Shown here piece by piece: positions 35,231 through 50,418 of a DNA stretch of 64,000 nucleotides. Numbering within the stretch: the stretch's first letter is position 1; each line of letters begins with the position of its first letter. The stretch is taken from the NCBI GenBank assembly GCA_027405735.1, contig JAPEHQ010000015.1, positions 558,001 through 622,000 of the forward strand, read 5' to 3'. The position numbers and the translations under genes are program-made. This DNA is from Mucor racemosus. Its lineage: Eukaryota > Mucoromycota > Mucoromycetes > Mucorales > Mucoraceae. The notes beneath the pieces were generated by a model that saw only the letters and a list, made by a program, of their open reading frames with translations, did not search any database and was not told the DNA's origin.

Positions 35231-36910
35231 AGGAATAAAGTAACATTATTTAAGTTATTTAATTATATCATGTATTAATGCTGATGTGGTAAAAGAGTTT
35301 ACAAATATATCATCATCTACAATTGGAAGCTGTGAGAAAAAATACATTTAAATCATTTTTTAGGATTTATAAATCATATTCTGAAGTTGATATCGACCAA
35401 GAAATGCACCGAAATTAAGTTTTACAATATACAGAAGCATCGTCATCTTATAAGACTAATCATATATCTCTTTTAAAAACTAGTTTATAAACTTTATATT
35501 TGAGTAAAGTTTTATATTTATTGAAGTTCTTTTCAAGTCAATTCGGATCAATTTCAGTAACAGACGAAACTAGTTAGTATCTCATTATTTTTCTTGATTG
35601 ATTGGGTTTATACCGCAATCACAAATGACTGATACGTTATACGATATGACGGACTGACACATGATCGATAATAATAGACTGGAAAAATATTACCAGGTTC
35701 TAAATTTACAAATATATGGTTTTAAAGATAAATAGTTGAAGGTGCGAAATCATTGCAAGAATTATCCATATCAATTGTCAAAATCAACAAATCCAGTGAC
35801 TAAAATAGCCAACGTCGATAATTTATATTATATATAAACATTTGAATTCTGATGTATAGATATATACCCTTTATAGATCAGATCATGTTCGTTAATAACG
35901 TTATTGTGTACAGACGTGAAATTTGACAAGTAGATTATACTTGCTTTTGGCTATTTCTGATGCATTCACAGTAATACTTGAAAATTCAAATTGATTGCTG
36001 TCTTGAATTAAGCCTGCATTTTTCAATTTGATAAATATTTAATTCCGTTGTAGATCAGAATAAGAATCAACCTCTTGGGGGTACATTTGAATAAATACGA
36101 TTTATTAATTATTGAAACTTTGATTGTAGTATCAACGTGATCTTTTTTTTTTCTAGTTTATCATGAAAAGCAATTTAGAAAAATTAACCTAAAACTAGCC
36201 CCTCGAGATCGGGCCAATATCTCTTGCAGTTGAATCTATCTATTCCTCTGAAAAATAGCATTTGTTGGGTATACTTTTGTTCGCTAGATTTGGTCGCGGA
36301 TTAATAATACATAAAACTCGCCATACTAAGGTAAGCCTAATTTGCATAATTTTTGATATTTATCATGCGTTATGTGTACCTTTTGGTTGTTTTTAGATGC
36401 ATTTTTGAATTTTTGACATTCTGCATCTAGCAAGTGCAAAAGCGGCTCGTGTATCGTGGCCAAAGCTATCCCATTCAAGCTCAATACCCATTACTGATTG
36501 GCTGTGAACTCACACCAAAAGCCTAATAGTTTCATTTAAGGGTTCAAAGAGTAATATCAACATCATTTGTAAGCATTATAATATCGAGGTAGACAACAGG
36601 GCGTCGTTACAATTTTCATCCCATATTTTATCAAATGCAGTAAAACGTATCACACTCACATGTAGGTTAAAGAATGTATATCAAATTAACTGATCCTTAA
36701 ATTTTTATGTTGTGATACCATAAATAACGGGAAATGGCCTGATTTCTACGTTGCTGAATGGTAAGCAAGGTGCTCTTGAAAGCAGTAATTACTCATTATT
36801 GGTCTAGCGGTTATTGTAAATCTAATTATAAAAGCTGTTGTGGAGAAATAGATTCTTTGTTTCTTCTTTCCGCACAAAAACTATTCCTACATTTATACTT
36901 TTTCTCAACA
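35231..36910. other. Intergenic region before the pathogen-related-family gene
   Basis: No gene. Bases about 36340-36550 resemble 61870-62060 (shared words ATCTAGCAAGTGCAAAAG and a GTATCGTG..CCAAA block), a further dispersed repeat. The final 150 bases before the ATG at 36911 are pyrimidine-rich (TTTCTTCTTTCCGC), a likely leader. Confidence 0.45.
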
Positions 36911-37807
36911 ATGGCTGCTGATCTTCCTGATTTCATGACAAACCCCAACGCTGTCCTCAATGACAAAGACCATGAATGGCGTTATAACCGTATCCCTGAT
37001 TATAATAAAGTCAATGCAGCTTATGAATTAGGTAAGTATCATCTTGTAAGGGTACATTGGCAAATATTAACATTATTTGCTCTGTTTAGAAAAGTCTTGC
37101 ACCCACGAAGAAGGATCCCTTGAATGGCTTGTCTCAAACCTTGTCAAAGTAAGTTGTTTATACCCAGATATTCTCAAATTTGTGTTACTCATTCTATTTG
37201 TACCATAATTATAGAATTGGGAAAAGGAAATGTCATACAAACTCCGTGCTGACCAAATCCGTACTATCGATGCTGCTAAATATCGTTTCTCAGTAAACGG
37301 AAAGGAATGGAACACTGCCGAAGAGATGCTCCAGGTACGTAGCTATGCTTGATTTTATAGATATTGTATTAAGTGATAAAATTATAGCTTGGTACATACA
37401 ATGCTCTTATCGGTGATACTGAGCTTTACAAGGCCAGTGAAATGGATTTCAGTGAATCTCACAAGCTTTTCAAGAGAGCTCTTCGTACCTTTTCTTGGGA
37501 AGTCATTACTGTTTACAGTGGTCCCCCTGTAGTTGCTTTCAAATGGGCTCATTGGGGTACCATGACTGGAGATTTATCCGTCAAAGTTGGTGATGGTCAA
37601 AAGTTGGAAGCTCATGCCACCAATGAAGTTGTCAAGATTTACGGTGTTACAGTTGCCAAGGTCAATGAAAAGTTCGAGATTGAACAACTTGAAACCTTTT
37701 ATGACCCTCAAGATATGATGAGACAAATGTCAAAGAATAGAAAGGATGGTTCTGCTAACCCTGAACAAATTGCTGCTTCTGGAAAGTGCCCTTTCAACCC
37801 TAAATAA
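36911..37807 (+). CDS. Pathogen-related-family protein (NTF2/SnoaL-like)
   Basis: Four exons (36911-37031, 37090-37148, 37215-37334, 37388-37807) give 239 residues. The protein follows the plan of the plant pathogen-related protein family: an N-terminal WRYNRIPDYNKVNAAYE block, then SLEWLVSNLVKNWEKEMSYK, then a conserved core ending in FKWAHWGTMTG and the C-terminal ASGKCPFNPK. The fold is expected to be a SnoaL/NTF2-like cone; the molecular function is unknown even in plants, despite the name. No signal peptide or membrane segment, so probably cytosolic. Codon use is less AT-biased than the surroundings, in keeping with good expression. The start was chosen at 36911 because an upstream frame extends only through the leader. 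Confidence 0.85.
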
Positions 37808-39593
37808 ACGATTATTATCGTACTATTCCCATATTTATTTACATATAAAATCTATTCTACATGTTATTTTAATAAAAAAGAATAATTCAAAACTATAAAA
37901 ACATGTGTAAATGCTACAAAAAAAAAAAAAAAAAAAAAAGATGGATGAGAAGCTGGTGTATCCATTGTGGAAAAACCTTCTTTAATTAGATTCTTTCTTT
38001 TTTAAGGTTTAAACTCTTAATCCATAGACGCCTTCCCAAACAGAAGAATGTGCCATGAATTAGTAAAGTTTATCTTCAATTGGTTTTAACTGTTGTCTTG
38101 GATGGTTAATTAATATTTTTTCCTTTTGAAATCCATGTCCTTTGATACAAAAAAGAAAAAGAAAAAAAAGGATTGTGATCATTGTGTGTGTGTTAAACCT
38201 TTGACAAAATTTGTTTTTTTTAAATTTGTGTTACATGTTAAAATTGACAGAAACTATGATAACAGATGTCGCAAATGACAACCGCGATTTTTTCTACTTT
38301 ATGCGTCTATTTTAAAGCACATTTTAAGATATGTTTATTCGGAATAAAGTAGTGATTTTCATCAAGCAAATGCTACAATAGATTGATTTTAAGCTATACC
38401 AAAATTTGAATATTAGGCCCCTGTTTAGTGCGAGGTTACACTTGAAATTTATAGTACTCAGGTTCGGAATGTGTTGTCAGACAATTTTGGTGTTTCTCAA
38501 ATTGTATGGAATCATATTGGTATTGGATAAATAGATAATGCGTGTAATAGTATACAAGCTATTAAATGTTTTATCACAAGGAACAAAGCAATGCTGGGGC
38601 CTTTAATCATATCAACTTCTTTAGCAGAAGTTTGTAAATCCAGACAATGAGAGTAATCGACATTTGCTTGCGTTTCTTTATCCATATTCCTCTTTTTTGT
38701 AATTGATTGAAGTGAACAATGTTTGATTTTTCTTGATAATTCTGTAAAAAGTAAAGATTTCTCAAGTAGGTTTCATATGCTGGCTTCTTAGAATACAATG
38801 TTTCTGTCAGGCTTTATATTTTAAATGCTTGGTGCGGCCTGGTCCCAAAGCCTGGTTTACTAATAAAAACGATGCAATTTGTGCTGTTTTTCAAGTTTTG
38901 TAGTGTTTTTGATGTCTATGAGCGAAATAAATAAGAGATATTTGCGCAGATGCTCATGCCTGTTTGTCTCATAGAAACAAAAATTTGTTTAACAAAGCAG
39001 AGTAGCGAGTAAAAGTGGACAGATGAACTATTTAAACCTACCTGAGATTGAAGTGATGTACCATTTCCAATACGTTTACTCTGTAATTTTTCTCTATTAA
39101 CCGTTCTTAAAAAAATTCCAAAAAAATACTAAAACAATTTGATTTTTTCTTGTAAAAAATCTAGTGCAATTCATATACAACAAAGGACAGTAAAAACTCT
39201 TTGAAATTGAGCGTTTGTATATCAAAGTTTGCGGGAATTAAATATATTTATCCCTGAAGCAAAATCAAAAATTAACGGCAAATGTTTAATTTTGTTTCTT
39301 TAGAAGCCAAATTGGAGTGAAATGAAGCAGTTTATTAAAATTTAAAGAAATAATTAAAGTTATGTGCATGTGCATATGTATTAAGAGCATATATGTAGAT
39401 TTTTAGTTTAGTTTGGCGTAGTAAAGTCTAATAGTAATTGTTGAGATTGTAAATTTACAAATGTAATTATAGTTGGAATGATATATGCATTATTGATGAA
39501 TTTGATTGTTGTATAAGTACATCCACATGTCTGCACTGTGTTTTCCTTAAAAACTAAAGCCTAATTAAGTAGAGCAAGTAGCTACGTAAATAA
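37808..39593. other. Intergenic region
   Basis: Directly after the stop is an AT-rich 3' region with AATAAAAAAG near 37870 (possible polyadenylation) and an A-run of about 20 at 37919-37939. The remaining 1.6 kb is AT-rich with only short random frames. No repeat shared with elsewhere in the window was recognised. Confidence 0.45.
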
Positions 39594-39803
39594 TTATGTA
39601 CGGCGACGGGCGATACTGTATGCAGTACCATTGCACATGAGCAACATTTGACTAATATCAATGTAAACAGGACTTCTGAAAGATCTTGTTTGAATCCAGC
39701 TTGATCCGCAGGAAGTCCATAAACTTTCAATATGACTTTGAGCCAAAGCATCTAATGTAACCCAATTACAACCATTAGCGTAAACCCATTGAATTGCAGT
39801 CAT
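39594..39803 (-). CDS. Stand-alone WWE-domain protein
   Basis: A 69-residue frame that is essentially one WWE domain from end to end. W6 with ANGCNWVTLD supplies the first Trp region, AQSHIESLW the IE helix, then PVYIDISQMLLMCN and the closing basic IARRRT. WWE domains bind iso-ADP-ribose in poly-ADP-ribose chains and usually occur inside ubiquitin ligases or PARPs. Here the ATG and stop bracket the domain tightly; further exons upstream were looked for but none was evident. It could be a genuine small protein, one exon of a larger gene, or a relic. The domain call rests on pattern recognition. Confidence 0.5.
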   Translation of the reverse strand: MTAIQWVYANGCNWVTLDALAQSHIESLWTSCGSSWIQTRSFRSPVYIDISQMLLMCNGTAYSIARRRT

Positions 39804-42216
39804 TTTATTGTATGTGTTGTATGTTGTAATATAAATATTGAAATAAAATTAAAGACTTGAAATATATTTTTCCGCCCTTTTTATATATGTTTTATCTTGT
39901 ATTTGCATAGCCATAATAGATGATGTATTTTGTAATTTTTAAAAAAGGGTCTATTTTTACATATTTTCAATTACCAAAGATGGCAAAGAACTTCCATGTT
40001 TGGGAATAAGTGATGATCGCCACAGCTCAATAAAGCAGGTTTTCTGTAGCTATGAGCCTGCTTTGTGTAATACATGACCTAAATCAAGCAATATTTTGCT
40101 TAAACCCATTCATGCGCCACATTGTTATTTCTAAACACAGGATTTACTCTTTTTGCTTGTTGGCTAGGTTTGATGATGAGTAGATGCGTGTGAAGAAATC
40201 ACACTTTGCAATTAGCATCTCTCTTGAAAGAATCAATTGCATTCATTTCTGATATGTTGTTTGTAAATAATTATATTAAGCGTATGCTTTATGTGCTCAA
40301 GATAATCTCAAACTTATGCATTCTAACAAAGTGATATAATATATTGCATATAACTTTACACTAATGTCTAAACCATGCACACATAAAGTCAGTATAGTAA
40401 AATTATAAACACATCTTTTACTAACGTTTTCACAGTATTACCAATAATCTAGAATTACATTATAGTTGGAAGATGATCTAAGGCATTAACAAAGGTCAGA
40501 TGGGCTAAGAATTTGATGTGGTGCTGAATGATACATTATTTATCTTTTTGCTGCTGAGTAGTACTTAAAACTGCGTCGTTGTGATCCCGCTTTGTACGGA
40601 TATTGGTTTTTACGAAATGGGTACATATCCATTATATGTTTGTGCTACAGGTAATTGCCATTGCAAGTCAAATATCTCAACGCACTCGCATAATAATCTA
40701 CTGATATGATTGTATTTTTCAGTCAATTCAGGTAATTTATAAAATGATATGTAATTGAATAATTTTCAATTAAATACAATTTTTATTCATACATGAATTA
40801 GTATTGCCTTTGATTGGAATATATGACACTAAAAATAACTCTCTTAAAATAAACAAATAGTGCTTAACCTCACTAGATCTCTTTTTGGAATGTGGCGTTG
40901 CGTGCAATGTACTGTATATCATCAACATAAAATTTACTAGCATCTATATTTGCGCTGTGTTTAGTATTGATTACATAATCGGTCTCGACTACACAACCAT
41001 TTTGGCTGATGATGAAGCATGAATATGACGGTGTATGATAGTGTACGTATGATATCCAGTAAATCAAGTCAAAGTTTCTGCTTAGCTTCCTTAAAATACA
41101 TTGATTTTAAATCTTTTACCCGTACAAAATACCACAAGCACGGTCAGTATAAGGATGCAAAGTAAACAAAAACCATACGAAACGCATATTAACCTCATAC
41201 TTGCTGCAAAAGCAAAAAATATCAGCATATAATACAGTTCCTTGTCATATATTTGCAATTTACATCCTTTAAAAAGATCAAAAACTAATCATTTGAAAAT
41301 TCCTGAAACATGGCAATATTTTTAATTTTTTGAAAATTCGCAAATGCTATTGTTGATTTCTCCTTGCACAAACTCTCCAACTGTTTTTATAATTAGATTG
41401 ATCATGCTGCTGAAAAGCCTACGCATTTGTTAGCGTAGAATTACGTGGTATTTCTAGCTAATTTAACCAGCTATTCTTGGATGTCTGTATACAAAGGTCT
41501 GATTTCGATTTATCCAATCATCAACATTTTTATTAAATAAGCCACTAAAACAATGGTATATAAATGAGAAAAAATTTTGTAATCTTCTTTTACCCTTGTG
41601 CATAACGAAAGGAGAGAACTTTGGCAATCCCCTTGAGAAGGACGGAACGAGCTTTTGCTCAAACTTACAGCACCTTGTGTGTTTGAAGGCATCGCTCTTC
41701 GGAGCATCTAGGCATATTGCCACCAATTTTTTTTTAAATTTAATATAAATGAAAAAGTGGGAAAAGGGGGAACGCAATTTGATTTTACTGTTTGAAGGGT
41801 AGGCCTTTTTACGAGGAATATCTTTTGATATGTAAACTTCATCTATTCTATGAAATAATCAGTTATTGATTATTACGACATAGATAATCGGTCTGGGGGG
41901 GATTTAGTTTAGCACTCTAATGATTTATCAATTAATAAATATATATCCTTAATTTACTTTTCCTTCACGCAAGAGAAATGTAACTCTTTGCTTCCATTTA
42001 ACTTGTTTGTTATTGAATGTAATGCCTTTATCTGCCTGTTGCAGTAGTCTGGTTGAACCTACATTCCAAAATTCTCTGTTTAGTACAGTCACCAGTTCAC
42101 TGTTTTCAGCATACAAAACCAAACAGCGATGTTGGCATCAGGCTATATATTAAAGCTGGCTTTTTTTGTATTTTCTTTTTATTTACACCAACTACCCTAG
42201 TAAAACTTGATCAAAA
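39804..42216. other. Intergenic region
   Basis: About 2.4 kb with no secure gene. A 64-codon minus-strand frame at 40873-41067 has faint WWE-like features (see findings). The frame at 41463-41777 has no recognisable motif. A G-run sits at 41895-41900. The last 60 bases before 42217 are pyrimidine-rich (TTTTTTTGTATTTTC) and likely form the leader of the Cmc1-type gene. Confidence 0.4.
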
Positions 42217-42641
42217 ATGGGTAAAGCAGAAGAAGAGACCATGAATAATCCTTTTATTCCAAAGAATAGTGAACTTCATGCTCTTACAAGGGCTGAAGAA
42301 GAGAATTGCTATAAAGATATGAAGGCAAAAGCCCTGGAGGCCTGTCAATTACCAATCAAAGGTAATAATTATTAATCGTAATTCGTTTGCAATGTAGATA
42401 CTGATATTAGATTTTATTAGATTTTGTTACTTGCAGTAAAGAACATAATGTTACTGTGATGTGGACATGTAGAACCAAGTTAAAGACAATGAATAATTGC
42501 TTAAATGAAAGGTATATCATTTGTACTAAACTACTTCTTGTATGTATATTTAAGTTTATTTTATTATAAAGAACTTCTCAAGTAGAATTAGATAAACTCA
42601 TGTTGGCTAAATTAGCAAAGAAAAGAAGCGAAATGAACTAA
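42217..42641 (+). CDS. Cmc1-family mitochondrial CX9C protein
   Basis: Three small exons (42217-42361, 42421-42511, 42572-42641) give a 101-residue protein. After a polar N-terminus comes a twin CX9C signature: CQLPIKDFVTC and [11 protein letters not shown], each with exactly nine residues between cysteines, inside the context KAKALEAC...[18 protein letters not shown] that matches COX assembly mitochondrial protein Cmc1. Such proteins are imported into the intermembrane space by the Mia40 disulphide relay and assist cytochrome c oxidase assembly. It fell below notice as an ordinary open frame because all exons are short. Its stop TAA overlaps the stop codon of the convergent HPRT gene. Confidence 0.87.
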
Positions 42642-43554
42642 ACGGCATATTTTGATTTCCCCTTTTCCTGTAAAACAAACATCTTGTTAATAAAAAAAAA
42701 ACATTCCATATTATTTTAAAACTTACACTAATAACACAAATATGATCAAGATCTCTGAAATATTCATTATAATCCAAAGCGTACCCCACTACAAATGCAT
42801 CAGGAATAGCAAAGCCAACGTAATCTGGAATATAACCATTGCTTCTGGGTGTCTTCTTAATCAACAAACTAGTAACACGCACAGATTTTGGTTCAACTAG
42901 CGCTAATCTATCTAATAATTTGACCATGGTTGCACCTGTATCAATGATATCTTCTACAATCAAGAGATTCTATTGAATTCCATATTAGTATATAATATTT
43001 ATTCATTTTATACAGGGTATATTGGGATTTTTTTTATACCTTTCCTTTAAACTCTTGCAATTCTGCATCAGTCAAAGATATTTTAACACCACCAGAAGAA
43101 GTGTCATTCATATAAGACTTGACTCGAATGAACTCCAAAGAGAGTTGAACACTGGTACCATTAATTCTACGGAGTTTCTTGATTTCATCAACCAAATCAG
43201 CAAAATATTGATGGCCACCCTTCAAAACACAACAAACAACTTTCCATTACACATATATGTCAATATAACATTTACTATATTGTATCCAGATATGCACTTA
43301 CCTAAAGGCCCTTGCGAGCTATCCACAATCATTCTTGCTATTTTCTTAATTCTGTCCTAAAAATTATTGCATATTGTAAGAAATTGCTATACAATATATA
43401 CCATGTATACGCATCAAATGTACGGTACCATAATAACACCATGAGGAATCAAGATACTTGAAACATCTTCCTCGTAATGATCAGGGATCACAAAATGGTC
43501 GAGAGAGTAGTGATTCTTCTCAGTAGTAACATCAATCCAGTCAGTAGGGTTCAT
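42638..43554 (-). CDS. Hypoxanthine-guanine phosphoribosyltransferase
   Basis: Five exons on the minus strand (43554-43429, 43356-43302, 43239-43040, 42969-42727, 42667-42638) give 217 residues, the usual length for HPRT. It salvages hypoxanthine and guanine with PRPP to IMP and GMP in the cytosol. Visible motifs are IPHGVIMDRI, the [12 protein letters not shown] loop, the flexible region [10 protein letters not shown], the PRPP-binding motif [11 protein letters not shown] (residues 132-142) and the purine-binding [18 protein letters not shown]. Exon 5 is only 30 nt and codes for EKGKSKYAV and the stop, corresponding to the C-terminal KAKYKA-like end of animal HPRT. The acceptor at 43239 (GGAAAG) was required to include VVCCVLK. 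The gene ends inside the stop of the Cmc1-type gene. Confidence 0.93.
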
Positions 43555-45418
43555 TATTATTTGTTTTACACAAGAGCAAAAGTGAAAAATAGAAATATAA
43601 GAGATAAAGGCGCTGATAAAGATATCGCATATGATATCTATATCTTTGCCTGCAGTTAAAATGCGTGAGAAGGTAAAGATTATAGCCTTAAAACATGACT
43701 TTTAGCGAAATAGAACCCAGTTGATATTACCTTTTTTAAGGATAAAAGTATATCAGCATGAATAAACAGTTTCAGGACATGATATAGCCATACAGTGAAC
43801 AATATCCCGTAGTTTTTACATCAGTTTTATTCTAGATGATACATACAAATATCATGTAACTATTTCAAGTGTTTGATTTGAAACTATTAGAATCAAATAT
43901 CCTGGACTGTTGGACCCAGGCAATACATAGTTAGTTACCATAGCAATCAGGAACAGATGTCTAAATAAGGTATCCGGACTCCTAATTTGCATCACATTCA
44001 TCAATGTAAAAATCTAAAATTGGTTACAATTCAAGTAATTTTTATATACGTATTATACGTTTTACAGATCTTTCAAGAGCGATGGTTAATTTAGATATAA
44101 AAAAAGACTGAAATATTACTAAATTTTAATGAGTAATACCTAATTGATACCTACAACGGTGTAGCTAAATTGTAACAAACAACTACGCTACTGTCACAGA
44201 ATAGGCGTTTTAATATCAAGCAAATAAAGTGCCAACATTATTCATTGCATATCGACCAAATCGATGAATTCAGATGCAAAAATACGTATAATTGTATGAT
44301 ATTTACCTTCAACTACGTATAAATATGCTGAAATCATCAAAAACCCGGACTTTTTAAAGGATTGTTTTATGCACTTTTTGCACAAATCTGAAGCTCAAAG
44401 TTGGTCAAAACTATTTCCTGGATCGCATAGCTTCTTGCTTTATTTTTATCTCAAATTTCTTGGGATGATAAAAACATGACCAGCATCGACTTCTCAACCC
44501 TTACAGATATAAGCAAAAATCGATTGAAATTGTTTAATCGGCATTTTGACATCAAAAAAGGAAATTTTTACTAAGGCTTCCCTAAGCTCAAAATTGTCGG
44601 AATTTTCCAAAAAATTATGTAAACCCATTTATTTTGCTGTTAATTATTGATAAAATAGACTTTTATGCAAAAAACAGATATTTTTATTTTTCAAAATTAC
44701 GCAATTTTTTTGGTGAAAAAAATTTAAATAAATGCTACCACCGGTTGCAGAACTAAATTCTCTACTTACAACTATTAGTAAGCTATACATAGTTACATAA
44801 CGATTTGTGGAGGAATGTGCGAAAAAGAGAGGCCGAATTTCCAAAATGGCATTTTTTTTTGGATATGGAGATCAGAGATTGGTCGCTCTTTGAATATGGT
44901 TTTACTGCAAATTCAAACTTTCAAAGCTTGAAACAACCCTTATAAAAAGTACATTACTGTCTTTTTAATAGAGTAAAATAAAATATGAGGGTTAACTATG
45001 TATGTTGCGCATTAGTCTAAAAGCGTAAAATTGTAAAAACGTTGATTTGTATTTGTGATAAAATTCTTTATATGTTGGGCTGAGAACTGAAATACCTGTA
45101 GCTAACCCTCTTTCTCTTTACAACTTGGCTTTTTGAAACTTACTCATTATCAAAAATTAACCTCCATAGCAGCTAATATATATTATACTTCTTTGTATAC
45201 ATTGTAAATACTTTATTATTGATGTATCGTATCTCTAGCCGCAGCATTTTTACTTGATGTATTCTTAGCGATACATAGCCCAACATCTAAACAATCGTTC
45301 TTGGTGACTTATTTAGGACTGGTTTTACGGCATTTCGCATTTTTTTTTTTTCATTCAAATATCACATTTGAAAATTTTTTAGATTAACCTTCAATTCATT
45401 AAAAGAAACAGACCAATA
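43555..45418. other. Intergenic region between HPRT and Prp43 genes
   Basis: 1.9 kb serving as the shared upstream region of two divergently transcribed genes. It is AT-rich, with a T-run at about 45341-45351 shortly before the Prp43 start. No gene or identified repeat was found. Confidence 0.45.
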
Positions 45419-47726
<2,308 letters not shown>

Positions 47727-48186
47727 ACCACATATTAATCATTGACTCAATTTTAAAGTAAAGAAAATATATGTAAATCATCACTTTCTTTTTATATATA
47801 CATCCAATTTATGCGTTTAAAGCACTTTTATTTTTAGAACATCCCCTTATTATATATATTTATTATATAAAAAGCTAGAAAATGTAAAATATCAACTATT
47901 TTCAAATGTCGAAATGAAACCGAATTTTTATATCAAATCTGTTTGAATTGGGCTTCATTTTTCTTTCGATTTCTTAATAAATTTATAGATTTGTTGAATG
48001 TCTTGCTTTTCTCAATGAAAAACAATCATAAAAGTAAAAATAATATCATTAAATGATGTAATGAAATAATGTGTAATTTAGGTTTTTTTTATTTTAGTAA
48101 ATTTTCAGACTTCAACATTCTTATTTTCAAAATCGGAGCGTGCCCTCTTTTCTATAACTACCCTCATACTAGACGTTTTTTGGGAT
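47727..48186. other. Prp43 3' flank
   Basis: AT-rich, with several TATATA stretches and AAAG-rich words. No gene; the start of family A copy 3 is recognised from about 48187. Confidence 0.4.
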
Positions 48187-50415
48187 ATACCTTAGACACT
48201 ACTATATAAACAGATATGAATTAGTTGTATTATGCTACCCACTCCTAAATTTATTCTATACCTCACGAAAGATTTAAAAACAGATGAAACTTACTGCTTT
48301 TCTCTTGAAAACTGTGTCTTACTTTTTATCCTTACTCTACTTTTTTTTTCACAAAATAGCACCAGGAAAAAATTATATGCCAATGTACCTGAGATGCTCA
48401 ACTTTAACCTAAAAACAAGTATCTAAAAATATCCTATTCTTTGCAGTTGATATAACTTTTTCAATATTAATGTTTCAGATTTTTACGCGTATTTCACTGC
48501 TAAAAATCAAAATCTTTAGGTCTTCATATCTCTACAAAAAATTAAGCTATACTAACACTTTATAATAATAAAACTTATTTGTTTCAAAGTACTCTATAAT
48601 ATATTTTAGTATAAAAAAATTCTGAGCACTTTTATTTTTTATGATTTTTTTGACATTTTTGTAGCAGATTTCGTTAAATTGAGCAGCATTTCTTTTACAT
48701 TCATCACATTGATTTCGTTGAGCTCTCTCGGACCCAATTTAGTTCTTTTCAAAATATTGATTTTTCGTGGATATATCCTTAAAAACGTTTACAAAGAGAT
48801 ACTTTTCGTTTTTTGATTTCTAGCTTCAATTTTTCCCTTGTATACCATCATCCCAAATTCTGAATATGAAAAAAAAAACTAGGCACAAATCCCGTTTTCT
48901 CTACGAAAAATGCAGCTGAAAGGTTCAATAAGGGCTTGATCGATAGATAATGTTTTTGCGCATCATCCCAATGAGTTATATTTTAAATATGCTTATAAAA
49001 AGTTATGTGTATCTTCAAAAAACCTTCAAAATTTCAATTACATTTTACGAAACATTTAATGTGAAACATTTAACTAAATTTTATTTAAGTGGATGCAGAA
49101 TCTAAATCTGTACAAAACGCTTTTAAAGAGCTAGGCCTCCTTACTTTTCAGTTCATGAGCTGCGAAACGAATTTGTTTTTTGGATCATTTTCTGATCGAT
49201 TTGTACAGTAAATCAATCTTAGAACTCAGTTTTAATGAACTGTAAGCTGCAATGTGAATTATTATTTTGATTATCTTGACAAAAAATCAGTATATTTTTC
49301 TTAAATAAAAAAATGCAGAGTAGCTTTCCTTTAGGAGTACCTTATGAATACAAAAAATTAACACCTCAATTTATGTACTTAAATTTTTTAATCAATTTTT
49401 GGTTACCTTTTGGTCAATAATAATAAATGTTAGGTCAGTACACTTATATTCTAGTGTTATAAAGTTTTCTATTTTTGGGCATATATCAATGACTCATAGA
49501 GAGAAGGTACATCGTATTTGAAGATTTGGCGTAATTTGACTCAATATTGGGTGAATAAATTTGAAAAACATCGGAAATCTATTTTTTTGCAAGCTTGACA
49601 AACTGGCAACAAAAACCCTCTCTCGGCAAATTTCGAAGAACCTAATAACCTTCAATTTTACAACACGAGAATAGGTACACATCTTTGGCATATTGATCTC
49701 AAAAGACCAGCTTTTACAACCTATTGTGTGTCGAGAAAATCATCGCCAAAATGCGCCTATAACTTACTGCGAACTTTTTTTTTGAGAACAGTTAAAACAC
49801 GATCATCTCTATGAATACTGACCCAATTAAGCTGCCATACTACATGGACATAAGTAAGAATATGTACTACGAGTATTCCAGATATATATCAGCATTGATG
49901 GATCATTGGGCATTCGGTAATAAGTTTGAACAACAAGTTGGTTACCTGCTGCTATTTGCACTACGGCCAAACTATGCTTCCCATAGACGTAATGATTTGC
50001 ACAGATGGGCAAAATAAAACATTTTGCGCAGATCAAGCAGCTCAGACGAACAGAGCAATGAGATTAAAGTTTTTAGCCAATTTACTAAAGTATATCAATC
50101 GTAATATAATTGATAACGAAGATAATTTGAATAATTTAAAGCAGATGTGAGTTACTCTAATTCAACAGAATTGTCTTATTGTCGAGATGATGTATCAATT
50201 TGAAATTTGGGGTTTGAAAGAGTTTTGCTCATGTTCTTCTTTCGGGGACCAAATAGGAACAACGACAACAACTTGTTTGGTAGTAATACTAAAAGTATTT
50301 ATGCCTTTGTAAATTCCTGTTTGTAACACACAAAATCTTTTTTCTTCCCTTCCTAGTGCTACTCTTTCCTCAGCTCTTTTATTTACGTTTAAAACTACAA
50401 CAAAAAGACTAATAA
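48187..50415 (+). repeat. Family A dispersed repeat, copy 3
   Basis: The most continuous copy, about 2.23 kb, from ACCTTAGACACTACTA to CAAAAAGACTAATA. It matches copy 2 (32700-35230, inverted) and copy 1 (9377-11665). Near its right end two overlapping frames (49811-50017 and 49926-50150) read like parts of one coding region, with words KLPYYMDISKNMYYEYSRY and CADQAAQTNRAMRLKFLANL, broken by a frame change. The minus strand around 48660-48790 carries the RELNE-type peptide seen in the other copies. It abuts X copy 3 directly. Confidence 0.75.
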
Positions 50416-50418
50416 TCC

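Noticed and set aside
41463..41777. 104-codon minus-strand frame
   Set aside because: No recognisable motif, an overlapping frame is equally open, and the region has no promoter or splice pattern tied to it.
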